Below are positions 17,439-26,716 of a stretch of 64,000 bases of DNA, in pieces. A program made the position numbers and the translations under genes. Positions within the stretch are counted from its first letter, which is position 1, and each line of letters starts with the position of its first letter. A model generated the notes under the pieces. It did not search any database and had not been told where the DNA came from. It worked only from the letters and a program-made list of their open reading frames with translations. Origin of the DNA: JAPWJZ01 sp966211335 (GTDB lineage: Bacteria; Pseudomonadota; Alphaproteobacteria; Micavibrionales; UBA2020); assembly GCA_966211335.1 (NCBI GenBank), contig CBIHNF010000001.1:62001-126000 (forward strand), written 5' to 3'.

Positions 17439-17467
17439 TTGACTTTGACCATAAACCGCATTAAAAC
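17439..17467 (+). promoter_or_regulatory. Candidate promoter of rpsT
   Basis: TTGACT and TAAAAC are separated by 17 bases, about 90 bases before the rpsT ATG. The -35 box matches five of six consensus bases, the -10 box four. Confidence 0.45.
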
Positions 17468-17558
17468 CTGCAAGTCCGGGTGCATAGAGGGCGAAACGCC
17501 GATTCTGCGCCTGCCAGAAATTTAACGCTGCTGAATATCCAGAAAGAGACTTCTTACA

Positions 17559-17828
17559 ATGGCCCTCCATAAATCCGCCAAGAAACGCATCCGCCGCAAC
17601 GCCAAGCGCCAGGTCATCAACAAAGACCGCATCGGCGAAGCGCGCAACCTGCTCCGCAAGGTTGAAGAAGCGATCAAGACCGGTGACGAGAAACTGGCGC
17701 AAGCTGCCCTGAAAGCAGCCCAGCCGAAACTGGCGAAAACCGCCGGCAAGGGCATCATCCACAAGAAGACCGCATCGCGCAAAATTTCGCGCCTCTCGGC
17801 CCGCATCAAGAACATCAAGAAGAAGTAA
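17559..17828 (+). CDS. rpsT: 30S ribosomal protein S20
   Basis: 89 residues, normal length, highly basic. It begins ALHKSAKKRIRRNAKRQ and has the conserved KGIIHKKTASRKISRL segment near the C-terminus. It binds 16S rRNA early in 30S assembly. It has its own candidate promoter and a strong terminator just downstream. Confidence 0.97.
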   Translation: MALHKSAKKRIRRNAKRQVINKDRIGEARNLLRKVEEAIKTGDEKLAQAALKAAQPKLAKTAGKGIIHKKTASRKISRLSARIKNIKKK

Positions 17829-17850
17829 TTTCTTCTTCACCTGTTTCAAA

Positions 17851-17880
17851 AAAAGCCGCGATGTTTTCGCGGCTTTTTTT
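17851..17880 (+). terminator. Intrinsic terminator of rpsT
   Basis: AAAAGCCGCG-atgtttt-CGCGGC followed by seven T, beginning 22 bases after the rpsT stop. Confidence 0.92.
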
Positions 17881-17902
17881 ATGCCCGCGACGCCGGCGCT
17901 GC

Positions 17903-18333
17903 GAATCTGTTCCCCCGCGGTGATTCTGTTTTCGCGCCGATTCTGCCGCATCATTCCGATTCTGTTTCGGCAAAATCAAAACGCGATAAAAATGTAAACC
18001 CGATTCCGGAAGAGACTGCGTCAACAAGAAAAAATGCGCGCGAAATTTTCATTGGATTTTTTCCGGACCTGCGATTCACGAAATTTTTTCAAGAGAAAAT
18101 TTGGCACGAAAAAATTCATAATTTGATACGTTTGTTGCGAAATTCATTTTATCCACAATTGCCGCTTGCGACTCAAAATCCGGGCGTTGTAAGGTTCCTC
18201 CACTTCATCATCTCGCGGTCTCATCGAAGCGTTGAACGTTCCCTTGAACAGGTAATTTCAGCACGATCGCGGGAAGGTGTTCCGAAGACAAACTACCGGC
18301 AGATACGTTGGCGATTTTCTAAAACCAGATTCG
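17903..18333. promoter_or_regulatory. Cluster of GANTC (CcrM) sites upstream of dnaA
   Basis: GANTC sites occur at 17903, 17922, 17939, 17959, 18002, 18073 and 18329. The first four are 17-20 bases apart, each within a short repeat of the form GATTCTG. In alphaproteobacteria GANTC is methylated by the cell-cycle methyltransferase CcrM, and methylation state affects dnaA transcription in Caulobacter. The rest of this 585-bp gap is AT-rich and holds no gene. Confidence 0.65.
18149..18157 (+). promoter_or_regulatory. DnaA box
   Basis: TTATCCACA, a perfect strong DnaA box, lies 258 bases before the dnaA start in AT-rich DNA. A single box suggests autoregulation rather than an origin. Confidence 0.65.
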
Positions 18334-18370
18334 CGACGGGGCTACAGGTGTCTCTTTCGGACGGCAAAAA

Positions 18371-18398
18371 TTGTTACCCCGGCAACGGGGCTTATATA
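18371..18398 (+). promoter_or_regulatory. Candidate dnaA promoter
   Basis: TTGTTA and TATATA are 16 bases apart and end only 16 bases before the chosen dnaA ATG, so the leader would be very short. The spacer contains CCCCGGCAACGGGG, a small palindrome. Confidence 0.4.
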
Positions 18399-18414
18399 TA
18401 GGGAACGTCGCGGA

Positions 18415-19830
18415 ATGTTTGAACACGGCCAGGCAGCTAGCGTTGACACCACAGCAGAGGAAAATGCCGCACCGGCATTCTCGCTCCAGTTCGCGGCGGT
18501 CAAGACGCAGATGCAAAAGGAATTCGGCGACACCGCCTTCCGCAGCTGGCTCGCGCCTGTCGAATTCACCTCCTTTGCCGGTAATGTGCTGAACGTATCG
18601 GTCCCGACCCGCTTTATCCGCGACTGGGTGAAGTCGCATTATGCCGACCGCCTGCGCGCGCTCTGGGCCAAGCAGGGCCATAGCGTCATACGCGTCGATA
18701 TCGCCATTTCCGGCAAGACCACGCCCGCGCCTGCCGCCACCGCCGTGCCTTTCGAGCCCGTGCCGGTCGCCAATGAAAACAGCGATAGACAGGCCGCTAT
18801 CGCAACGCCCACCTCCCCGCTCGACCCCCGCTATACTTTTGACAATTTCGTGACGGGCAAGCCGAACGAGCTCGCCTATGCCGCTGCCCGCAAAGTGGCA
18901 GAAAGCGATACTATCGCCTTCAACCCCCTGTTCCTGCAGGGGGGCGTGGGCCTTGGCAAGACGCACCTGATGCATGCGATCGCGCATGAGATCCGCGCCA
19001 AGAATTCCGCGCGCAAGGTCATTTATATGTCGGCGGAAAAATTCATGTATGAATTCGTCCGCGCGCTGCGCTTCAAGGACACCATGTCCTTCAAGGAGCA
19101 GTTCCGCTCCGTCGATGTGCTGATGATTGACGATATCCAGTTCATCTGCGGCAAGGAATCGACGCAGGAAGAATTTTTCCACACCTTCAATGCCCTCATC
19201 GACCAGGGCAAACAAATTATTGTCTCGTCGGACAAGCCGCCGTCGGACCTCGACGGCATCGAAGACCGCCTGCGTTCCCGCCTCGGCATGGGCCTCGTCG
19301 CGCATATCGATGCCACGACCTATGAACTGCGCCTTGGTATTTTGCAGTCGAAATGCGCGCTGATGAAGCGGGACATTCCGCAGGATGTGCTGGAATTCCT
19401 CGCAACGCGCGTCACCGCCAATGTGCGCGAGCTGGAAGGCGCCCTCAACCGCCTTGTCGCGCATGCGGAGCTCGTCAACCGCCCTGTCACCATCGAAACG
19501 GCGATGGACCTGCTGCAGGACATCCTGCGCGCCAACGACCGCCGCATCGGCATTGAAGACATCCAGAAAAAAGTCGCGGAACATTTCAATATCCGCCTCG
19601 CCGATATGCATTCACCCCGCCGCGCGCGCGCGGTTGCCCGCCCGCGTCAGGTTGCCATGTACCTGTCGAAACAGCTGACCACGCATTCGCTGCCGGAAAT
19701 CGGCCGCAAGTTCGGCGGACGCGACCATACCACCATCATCCACGGCGTCCGCAAGATCGAGGAGCTGCTGCTGGAAGAGCCGCAGCTGCGCGATGATATC
19801 GACCGGCTGAAGCGCGCCATTTCCGGCTGA
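18415..19830 (+). CDS. dnaA: Chromosomal replication initiator DnaA
   Basis: 471 residues from the ATG at 18415. Upstream in-frame codons run through the promoter-like region and are not conserved in type. Domain I (about 25-100) is followed by a short linker and the AAA+ domain, with Walker A GGVGLGKTHLMH near residue 180 and Walker B VLMIDDIQFI. The C-terminal DNA-binding domain carries GGRDHTTIIHGVRKI. It opens the origin and also acts as a transcription factor. The upstream region has GANTC sites and a DnaA box. Confidence 0.96.
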   Translation: MFEHGQAASVDTTAEENAAPAFSLQFAAVKTQMQKEFGDTAFRSWLAPVEFTSFAGNVLNVSVPTRFIRDWVKSHYADRLRALWAKQGHSVIRVDIAISGKTTPAPAATAVPFEPVPVANENSDRQAAIATPTSPLDPRYTFDNFVTGKPNELAYAAARKVAESDTIAFNPLFLQGGVGLGKTHLMHAIAHEIRAKNSARKVIYMSAEKFMYEFVRALRFKDTMSFKEQFRSVDVLMIDDIQFICGKESTQEEFFHTFNALIDQGKQIIVSSDKPPSDLDGIEDRLRSRLGMGLVAHIDATTYELRLGILQSKCALMKRDIPQDVLEFLATRVTANVRELEGALNRLVAHAELVNRPVTIETAMDLLQDILRANDRRIGIEDIQKKVAEHFNIRLADMHSPRRARAVARPRQVAMYLSKQLTTHSLPEIGRKFGGRDHTTIIHGVRKIEELLLEEPQLRDDIDRLKRAISG

Positions 19831-20441
19831 TGGCGGCGGAAGGCCCAATCCCCAAAATCTCCGTCACCCGCGCCATTATTGCGGGCACGCTCTTCGTCAA
19901 CGGCCCCGTGATGGCGCTGATATTGTCGCCCTTGCTGCTGGTCGACCGCGCGGTCGCGGCGCACATCATCACCCCCGACCAGAAATGGATGGTCGTGCCG
20001 GCCTTCCTCTGCGGCATTGGCCTTGCCTGGACATGGTGGTCCTTCACCATCGCCCGCTGGCGCATCTGGGCCTTCGAGCGCGTCGAGGATATTCCGGCCT
20101 TGAAGGAAGCGGCGGTCACCGCAGGGCTCACCTGGCCCGAAGGCAGCGCCTTCAGCCGCACCGAGATCAAGTCAAAAGCGCAGGCGCAAAAGGAGCGCAG
20201 CCTTGATGAACGCGCCGAGCGGCTGGACTTTTATGGCCTTGATGAAGTCGTGGCGAGAACCGCCTTCGACCGGGCTTTGGTGATGGCAAACGGCCGCCGC
20301 ACCGTCAAAATCACCCTGTCGCCGGAAACCGCGGCATGGCTGGGGCTGGATGGCACGGCATCCGGCTATAACGGCATCCCCCTGCATATGCGGGACGGCA
20401 TGCCGCTTGGCGAAATCGAGCTGGTCACCAAGGCGGTTTGA
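19830..20441 (+). CDS. Two-helix membrane protein of unknown function
   Basis: 203 residues; its ATG shares one base with the dnaA stop (TGATG), so translation is likely coupled. Two hydrophobic helices (about 15-40 and 52-75) precede a cytoplasmic domain with a charged, alanine-rich stretch (KSKAQAQKERSLDERAERL) and a compact C-terminal part. No family is recognised. It may belong to the dnaA transcript, but the gene pairing is not one I know. Confidence 0.7.
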   Translation: MAAEGPIPKISVTRAIIAGTLFVNGPVMALILSPLLLVDRAVAAHIITPDQKWMVVPAFLCGIGLAWTWWSFTIARWRIWAFERVEDIPALKEAAVTAGLTWPEGSAFSRTEIKSKAQAQKERSLDERAERLDFYGLDEVVARTAFDRALVMANGRRTVKITLSPETAAWLGLDGTASGYNGIPLHMRDGMPLGEIELVTKAV

Positions 20442-20563
20442 CCCCAACTAAAGCTTATTTTCTAAAACGTTCCGTCTTTTCGCCGAAAAGTTACAGGCTT
20501 TGGCAAAAAAGCTTGCTTTGGCAACGGGCTGCGCATGGCCTATATTTAAAGAAGGATAACCGC

Positions 20564-22531
20564 TTGAAAGTCAAAACCATGCGCCTTTTCGCCCTTGTCA
20601 TCGCCCTTCTCATGTTTGCAGCGCCGGCCCAAGCCGCGCCGCAGTCGGATCACATCACCCCCCGCCTTTACAGCCCTGTCACGGCAACGGGCAATGGCGA
20701 TACGGTGGCGCTGGCGCTGGAATTCAAGATCGAGAATAAATGGGAAACCTATTGGCGCACGCCCGGCGATGCGGGCCTTGCCCCGTCCTTCGACTGGAAA
20801 GGCTCCGAAAACTTTAGCAGCGCGAATGTGAAATATCCCGCGCCGCACCGCTATATCACCGCCGACCTTGATAACAACGTCTATACCGACGCCGTCACCT
20901 TCCCCATCGACGTGAAACTGGCAAAACCCGGCGAAGCGCTGAACGTCAAGCTGCATCTTGACCTGCTGGTCTGCAACGAAATCTGTGTGCCGGAAAAACA
21001 TGACCTGACCTTCACCCTGCCGGCGGGCGAGGCCGCGCCTTCCGCCGATGCCGAAGCCTATCGCGATGCCTTGAAGAAACTGCCCGTCACCGCCATGGAA
21101 GGCTTCAGCCTGAAAAAGGCCTTCCTCGATGTCGACCCCGCAAACAAGACCTATCTGGTTGTCGAAGCTGCGGCCGATTCTGCGCCCGGCATGATGAGCG
21201 ACATGTTTGTCGAACACCCGACCTTCCTCACCTTCGGCAAGCCGGCCGTGCAATATAACGCGACCGATAAAAACGCCGTCTTTCGCATGGAAGTGCATTC
21301 GAACGATACCAGCGACGCGCTGCAAAAGGGCTTGAGCGATGGCGATTTCACGCTGACATATACCGATGGCGATAAATCCTTCGAAGGCAAATTGCCGCTT
21401 TCCGCCAAGCCGTCCGACGCGCCGGAGCCGAAAGCGCCGATTGCCCTCAAAGAAAAAATTAAGGGCCTTGATTTTGATGTGCTGCTGGCCGCCCTCCTCG
21501 GCGGCCTCATCCTGAACCTGATGCCTTGCGTGCTGCCCGTCCTGTCGCTCAAAATCCTCTCCGTCGTCAGCCATGGCGGGGAAGACAAGGCGACCAAAAT
21601 GGGCCGCCGCGTCATCTTCCGCAATTTCATGGCTTCGGCCGCCGGTATCATCGTGTCCTTCTGGGCGATGGCGGCGGTGTTGAGTTCGCTCAAAGCCGCC
21701 GGCGATTCCATTGGCTGGGGCATCCAGTTCCAGCACCCGGGCTTCCTGATTTTCCTGCTCGTCGTCGTGCTGCTGTTTGCCGCCAATATGTGGGGGTTGT
21801 TTGAAGTGCCGCTGCCGCGCTTCCTTGCCAAACATCTGGTGCCGAAGCACGAGCATGAGCCGACGCTTGCCGGCCACTTCCTGACCGGCGCTTTTGCGAC
21901 ATTGCTGGCAACCCCCTGCTCCGCCCCCTTCCTTGGCACCGCCATCGGCTTTGCCCTGTCGCGCGGCAGTTTCGAGATTTTTGCCATCTTCACCTTCTTG
22001 GGATTAGGCCTCGCGCTGCCCTATATCGTCCTCGCCGTCTCCCCGCGCCTGTTCAAATACATGCCCAAACCCGGCCGCTGGATGCTGACGTTGAAGAAGA
22101 TGCTGGCAGTTGCGCTGCTGATTACCGCCGTCTGGCTTGGCAACGTGCTGATCACCATGTCGACCATGCCGGCCCTTGATGCCGGCTGGCAGAAGTTTGA
22201 TGTCGCCCTCATCGCCCCGGCCGTCGCCGAAGGCAAGACGGTGGTGGTGGACGTGACCGCCGACTGGTGCCTGACCTGCAAGGCGAACAAGAAGTTCGTG
22301 CTGGAGCAGAAGGATGTGATCGAGGCGCTCGATTCCGAAAACATCCTGCTGCTGCAGGCCGACTGGACCAGCCATGACGAGAAGATTGCGGATTACCTGC
22401 ACAGCTTCGGCCGTTACGGCATCCCCTTCAACGTGGTCTATGGCCCGGGCGCGCCGGAGGGCATTGCCCTGCCCGAGCTGCTGAGCAAAAAAGCCATCAT
22501 GGATGCGCTGTCGGAAGCGGCGTCGGAGTAA
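20564..22531 (+). CDS. Thiol:disulfide interchange protein, DsbD/ScsB-like
   Basis: 655 residues. The TTG at 20564 has GAAGGA seven bases upstream and leads into a signal peptide (LFALVIALLMFAAPAQA). Residues of about 28-290 form a periplasmic domain with LVCNEICVPEKH, the cysteine pair typical of ScsB-type proteins. About eight membrane helices follow (GGLILNLMPCVLPVLSLK, ATPCSAPFLGTAIGFAL). The C-terminal thioredoxin-like domain has DWCLTCKANK near residue 568. It should carry electrons from cytoplasmic thioredoxin to periplasmic thiols, perhaps in copper or oxidative stress. Confidence 0.9.
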   Translation: MKVKTMRLFALVIALLMFAAPAQAAPQSDHITPRLYSPVTATGNGDTVALALEFKIENKWETYWRTPGDAGLAPSFDWKGSENFSSANVKYPAPHRYITADLDNNVYTDAVTFPIDVKLAKPGEALNVKLHLDLLVCNEICVPEKHDLTFTLPAGEAAPSADAEAYRDALKKLPVTAMEGFSLKKAFLDVDPANKTYLVVEAAADSAPGMMSDMFVEHPTFLTFGKPAVQYNATDKNAVFRMEVHSNDTSDALQKGLSDGDFTLTYTDGDKSFEGKLPLSAKPSDAPEPKAPIALKEKIKGLDFDVLLAALLGGLILNLMPCVLPVLSLKILSVVSHGGEDKATKMGRRVIFRNFMASAAGIIVSFWAMAAVLSSLKAAGDSIGWGIQFQHPGFLIFLLVVVLLFAANMWGLFEVPLPRFLAKHLVPKHEHEPTLAGHFLTGAFATLLATPCSAPFLGTAIGFALSRGSFEIFAIFTFLGLGLALPYIVLAVSPRLFKYMPKPGRWMLTLKKMLAVALLITAVWLGNVLITMSTMPALDAGWQKFDVALIAPAVAEGKTVVVDVTADWCLTCKANKKFVLEQKDVIEALDSENILLLQADWTSHDEKIADYLHSFGRYGIPFNVVYGPGAPEGIALPELLSKKAIMDALSEAASE

Positions 22532-22587
22532 AATTTCCATACTGCGCCGCAGCCAGCGTTGCCAGCGGAACGGGAAACCGCTAGGCT

Positions 22588-23136
22588 ATGAGCATGATTG
22601 ATCCCATGCTTACAAAGGCCCAGAGCGGCCAGCCCGTCAGCACCAGCCAGTTCTATATGTGGCGCTGCGTGATTGCGCTTGCCCATGCCGACGACGTTGT
22701 GGCGCCGGAAGAGCGCGCCTACCTTGAACGCGTGATTGCTGGTATGGACCGCCGCAACGGGTTGACGGATGAGCAAAAGGCAACCTTTGCCGCCGACCTT
22801 GATACCCCGCAGAAAATTTCCGACCTGCTGCCCTATATCAACGAACCGCAATGGCGCGGCCAGCTGATTTACTTCGGCGGCCTGCTGGCGCGCGCGGACG
22901 GCCACCTTGACCCGCGCGAAGAGCAGATTCTGACCAAGCTGCGCGCCGACCAGCTGTCCTCCCTCGACATGGCCAAAATCCGCGCCGATACCAAGGCCTA
23001 TGTGGACAATGAAATGTTCCGCCATGACCTGGCGCAAAGCGAACTGCGCCCGCACGGCTTCTTCGCGGCGGCGCTTGACAGCTTCCTGCTCCGCTTCGGC
23101 TATGACATGTACGAAAACAACGCGGGCGAAGAATAA
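22588..23136 (+). CDS. TerB-like domain protein 1
   Basis: 182 residues with FYMWRCVIALAHADDVVAPEERAYL (shown in part), the acidic helix-loop signature of TerB-like metal-binding domains, and a second LARADGHLDPREEQIL. No signal peptide or membrane segment. Its stop overlaps the start of the next gene by one base, and the two proteins are paralogs. TerB-like proteins occur in stress and membrane-linked systems; no partner terC or terD gene is present. Function unknown. Confidence 0.75.
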   Translation: MSMIDPMLTKAQSGQPVSTSQFYMWRCVIALAHADDVVAPEERAYLERVIAGMDRRNGLTDEQKATFAADLDTPQKISDLLPYINEPQWRGQLIYFGGLLARADGHLDPREEQILTKLRADQLSSLDMAKIRADTKAYVDNEMFRHDLAQSELRPHGFFAAALDSFLLRFGYDMYENNAGEE

Positions 23137-23651
23137 TGGTACAAGCGGTCAACAAGCTCACCATGACCGACAGCCAGCTGAACATGTGGCGCGCCGTGAT
23201 TGCGATTGCCCATGCCGACGGCACCGTGCAGCAGGAAGAAAAAGATTACCTATACAAAACCCTCGCCAATATCGACCGCAGCTATAATCTGACAGACGCA
23301 CAGCGCATGGCGCTGGCGAATGACCTGAAGGTGCCGCAGAACATCAGCACCCTCATCCCCCTCATCACCGACCCGCAGCACCGCGCGATGCTGGTGCATT
23401 TCGGCGAGGTGCTGGCCTGGGCGGACAACGAAATTTCCGTCGATGAAGAGGCGATTTTAAAGAAGCTGCACGACGGGCAGATGCAAAGCATCGACCGCGA
23501 CAAGCTGCGCGCCGAAGTGCAGAAAAAAGTCCATGCACAGGAAGCCGATTACGACCAGCAGATGCGCGAGATCAGGAACGACAAGCGCAACCCCGTCTTC
23601 CGCGCCCTCGACCGCCTCATGAAAAAAGCCGGCATCGATATTCTCGAGTAA
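23136..23651 (+). CDS. TerB-like domain protein 2
   Basis: 171 residues, translationally coupled to its paralog (TAATG junction). It carries MWRAVIAIAHADGTVQQEEK and AWADNEISVDEEAILKKL, matching both acidic motifs of the first protein. The ends differ: a basic, Gln-rich helix and KKAGIDILE instead of the acidic end upstream. They may form a heterodimer, which is inference from coupling. Confidence 0.75.
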   Translation: MVQAVNKLTMTDSQLNMWRAVIAIAHADGTVQQEEKDYLYKTLANIDRSYNLTDAQRMALANDLKVPQNISTLIPLITDPQHRAMLVHFGEVLAWADNEISVDEEAILKKLHDGQMQSIDRDKLRAEVQKKVHAQEADYDQQMREIRNDKRNPVFRALDRLMKKAGIDILE

Positions 23652-23660
23652 TTAGCGGCG

Positions 23661-24104
23661 TCAGCTTTCTGAATTTTTTGCATGACAATTTTTGTAATAA
23701 ATAACCGCAGAAAAAATTACAAAAATGAGCGTGGGGTCCAGAATAAAATAAAGCGCGCCAAGGCTGGTAACTTCACCGTTAATCGATAAATACTTTCCTT
23801 CCACCTTTTGCGTGATCCCGCCTCCAGGCATCAGTAGCGTTCCCGTCCAAAAGATCCAAATAGAGGCCGCCGTGAAAAGCAATGCGCGGGACGAGTGGAA
23901 AAATCTGTAACAGATAAAAAAGACGCTATAAAAAAGAAGGCCAATACAGATTCCGGCATACTCGCAAGCCAGCAAATTGGGTATCTCGCCATGGCTGACT
24001 TGAAAAAAACCGAAACAGATATCTTTGACGTATAGCGACGCGCCGACGGCGAACATAAAGTAAAAAAGCTCCGCCCAGTACTTTCTGGTGGAGGCTTTTT
24101 CCAT
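23661..24104 (-). CDS. Four-helix membrane protein
   Basis: 147 residues; the ATG at 24104 shares its first base with the stop of the PBP1A gene. About four hydrophobic segments are visible (including LFYSVFFICYRFF and LLFTAASIWIFWTGTLL), with no conserved motif that I recognise. Base composition is far more AT-rich than the adjoining penicillin-binding protein gene, which suggests later acquisition, though it now sits at the end of that operon. Confidence 0.6.
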   Translation of the reverse strand: MEKASTRKYWAELFYFMFAVGASLYVKDICFGFFQVSHGEIPNLLACEYAGICIGLLFYSVFFICYRFFHSSRALLFTAASIWIFWTGTLLMPGGGITQKVEGKYLSINGEVTSLGALYFILDPTLIFVIFSAVIYYKNCHAKNSES

Positions 24105-26710
24105 CAATAAAGGCCACCCAACCCCGTATTCACGCTCTCGCCGACGTTGGTGACGTCGGTGACGGTGGAGACGCCTTGGCCGGTGAACATGGTCGGCTCG
24201 TCGGTGGGCTCGGTGCCTTCGACGAAGGCTTCGAGGATGCTCTTGTCGTCGCCGGGGCTGGATCTTGTGCCCGTGTCAGGATTGACCTGCACAAGGCGGA
24301 TGCCGGGCGGCACGCGGAAGGGCACGGGCGGCGTGCCTTTGAGTGCTTCCTGCATGAATTCCTTCACGATGGGGAGGGCGATGCGACCGCCGGTTTCCTT
24401 GCCGCCCATGGGTTTCGGGTCGTCAAAGCCGACGTAAGCGCCGACGATGATGTCGGGCGTGAAGCCGATGAACCAGGCGTCCTTGGAATCATTCGTCGTG
24501 CCGGTCTTGCCGGCGACGGGGCGGCCGATATCCTTGATGCCGGTGCCGGTGCCGCGCTGCACGACGCCTTCAAGCATCGAGACGATCTGGTACATGTAGC
24601 GCGGGTCGGCGATTTGTTCGCGCGTATCGGGGATTTCCGGCGTCGCCTGACCGTTCCAGGGCGCGAGCGGGCCGCAGACATCGCAGGCGCGCTTGTCATG
24701 CACGAAAATCGTTTTTCCGTGGCGGTCCTGAATGCGGTCGAGCAGCGTCGGGGTGATTTTCTTGCCGCCGTTGACGAAGGTCGAATAGGCAGTCACCATG
24801 CGCAGCAGCGTGGTTTCGCCGGCGCCAATCGCCATGGAGAGCATGGGCGGCAGGTTATCAATCACCCCGAACTTATTGGAGATATCGACGACCTTGTCCA
24901 TGCCGACATAGTTGGCAAGGCGGATGGTCATGAGGTTGCGGGATTTCTCGAGGCCCTGACGCATCGTCATAGGGCCGGAGCCGGTTTCTTCATGGTAGTT
25001 CTTCGGCCGCCATGTCGCCTGCCCGGGAATGGTCAGGGTGAAGGGCGCATCGAGGATGAGCGTTGCAGGCGTAAAGCCGGCTTCAAGGCCTGCGAGGTAG
25101 ACGAAGGGTTTGAAGGAAGAACCCGGCTGGCGCAGCGCCTGCGTGGCACGATTGAACTGGGACAGCTCCTGGCTGAAGCCGCCGGCAAGGGCGAAGATAC
25201 GGCCGGTGTGCGGGTCCATGGCGATAAAGCCGCCTTCAACCGCGGGGATCTGGCGCAGCCAATAGACAGGGCGTTCTTCGCCTTTTTTGGTGGTGTCTTT
25301 CTCGCCGGAATTTTCCGTCATCCAGACATCGCCGACTTTCAGCACATCGGAAACTTTTTTCGGCTCCGCCGCGCCGCGCTTATGCGCCCATTTCATCTTG
25401 TTATAGGTGATGATGCCGGTCTTGCCGTCCTTGAAGCCAACCTCGGCTTCCTTGTCGCCCGATGACAGCACCGCGCCGAGCTGGAAATCGCCAAGGCCCG
25501 CGGGGCGCATGACTTTCATCAGCTCCGCATGCCAGTCCTTCGAGACGTCGATATGCGCAACCGCTTCGCTGTGAAGGCCATAGCGCATGTCATAGCCGAT
25601 AAGCCCGTGGCGCAGCGCGGATTCGCCGATGCGCTGCATTTCCGGCACCATGGTGGCATGGGCGATGAGGCCGCCTTCGTAAAGGCTCTTTTCCCCATAC
25701 AGTTCCTGCAGCTTGCGGCGCACTTCTTCGGAGAAATAGGGATAGTTGACGAACTGGTCGGCTTCACGCGCGATGGTCTTGATGGGTTTCGCGACCGCAA
25801 CATCATATTCGGCGGCGGTGATATAGCCGTTTTCCTTCATTTCCCGCAGAACGTAGTTGCGGCGGTCCAGCGCTTCCTTGTAGTGGGTCGAAGGGCTGTA
25901 GTCGGATGGCGCTTTCGGCAGGCCGCCGAGGAAGGCCGCTTCCTCGATCGTCAGCTCGTTCAGCGGCTTGTTGAAATATTCGAGCGAGGCGGCGGCAACG
26001 CCATAGGCGCGCTGGCCGAGGAAGATTTCGTTGAGGTACAGCTCGAGGATTTTATTCTTCGTCATCGCCTGTTCGATGCGGAAGGACAAAATCGCTTCCT
26101 TCATCTTGCGGTCGATCTTGGCGATGAAATCGCCCTTCTCGGCGGTGACTTCATCTTTCAGCAGGAAGTTCTTGGCGACCTGCTGGGTGATGGTGGAGGC
26201 GCCTTTGAGACGCTTGTCACTGCCGGCATGGGCAAGGTTTTTCAGCAGCGCGCGGGCAACGCCCGTGGGGTCGATGCCGGGGTGGATGTAGAAGTTTTTA
26301 TCTTCCGCCGAAATAAAGGCGTGGATGACGAGCGGCGGCACCGATTCAATCGGCACGAAGACGCGCTTTTCAGTCGCGAATTCGGCGAGCAACCGGCCGT
26401 CGCTCGCATAGGTGCGGGTGACGATGGGCGGGTCGTAGTTGGCAAGGGTATGATAATCCGGCAGGTCATGGCCGAAGTAGAACAGCACGGCGACAACCGC
26501 CGCAATGCCAAGCCCCACGCCGATGAGCGCGAGGGAGAACAGCGACCAGAACAATTTGCCAATCAGGCTGCCGTCACGGCGCAGGCGCGTTTGCGGCTGC
26601 TTTTTCTCCGGCTTTTGCGGTTTTTCCGGCTTCGGCTCTTTCGCTGCCTTGATCACCTTGGGCTTGATGTCTTTCGGCGCGTTGTTCGGGTTGGCAATCA
26701 GGTCGGCCAT
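24104..26710 (-). CDS. mrcA: Penicillin-binding protein 1A
   Basis: 868 residues, class A. A proline/lysine-rich cytoplasmic tail and one membrane helix (about 57-80) precede a glycosyltransferase domain with FISAEDKNFYIHPGID (catalytic Glu near 123) and STITQQVAKNFLL. The transpeptidase domain has the active-site PGSSFKPFVY near residue 532 and KTGTTNDSKDAWF. It polymerises and crosslinks murein. It lies six bases after mlaF and is coupled to the small membrane protein downstream. Confidence 0.95.
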   Translation of the reverse strand: MADLIANPNNAPKDIKPKVIKAAKEPKPEKPQKPEKKQPQTRLRRDGSLIGKLFWSLFSLALIGVGLGIAAVVAVLFYFGHDLPDYHTLANYDPPIVTRTYASDGRLLAEFATEKRVFVPIESVPPLVIHAFISAEDKNFYIHPGIDPTGVARALLKNLAHAGSDKRLKGASTITQQVAKNFLLKDEVTAEKGDFIAKIDRKMKEAILSFRIEQAMTKNKILELYLNEIFLGQRAYGVAAASLEYFNKPLNELTIEEAAFLGGLPKAPSDYSPSTHYKEALDRRNYVLREMKENGYITAAEYDVAVAKPIKTIAREADQFVNYPYFSEEVRRKLQELYGEKSLYEGGLIAHATMVPEMQRIGESALRHGLIGYDMRYGLHSEAVAHIDVSKDWHAELMKVMRPAGLGDFQLGAVLSSGDKEAEVGFKDGKTGIITYNKMKWAHKRGAAEPKKVSDVLKVGDVWMTENSGEKDTTKKGEERPVYWLRQIPAVEGGFIAMDPHTGRIFALAGGFSQELSQFNRATQALRQPGSSFKPFVYLAGLEAGFTPATLILDAPFTLTIPGQATWRPKNYHEETGSGPMTMRQGLEKSRNLMTIRLANYVGMDKVVDISNKFGVIDNLPPMLSMAIGAGETTLLRMVTAYSTFVNGGKKITPTLLDRIQDRHGKTIFVHDKRACDVCGPLAPWNGQATPEIPDTREQIADPRYMYQIVSMLEGVVQRGTGTGIKDIGRPVAGKTGTTNDSKDAWFIGFTPDIIVGAYVGFDDPKPMGGKETGGRIALPIVKEFMQEALKGTPPVPFRVPPGIRLVQVNPDTGTRSSPGDDKSILEAFVEGTEPTDEPTMFTGQGVSTVTDVTNVGESVNTGLGGLY

Positions 26711-26716
26711 GGCGGT

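Noticed and set aside
17829..18414. Chromosomal origin upstream of dnaA
   Set aside because: Only one clear DnaA box was found and no array of boxes or 13-mers; alphaproteobacterial origins usually lie elsewhere, near hemE.
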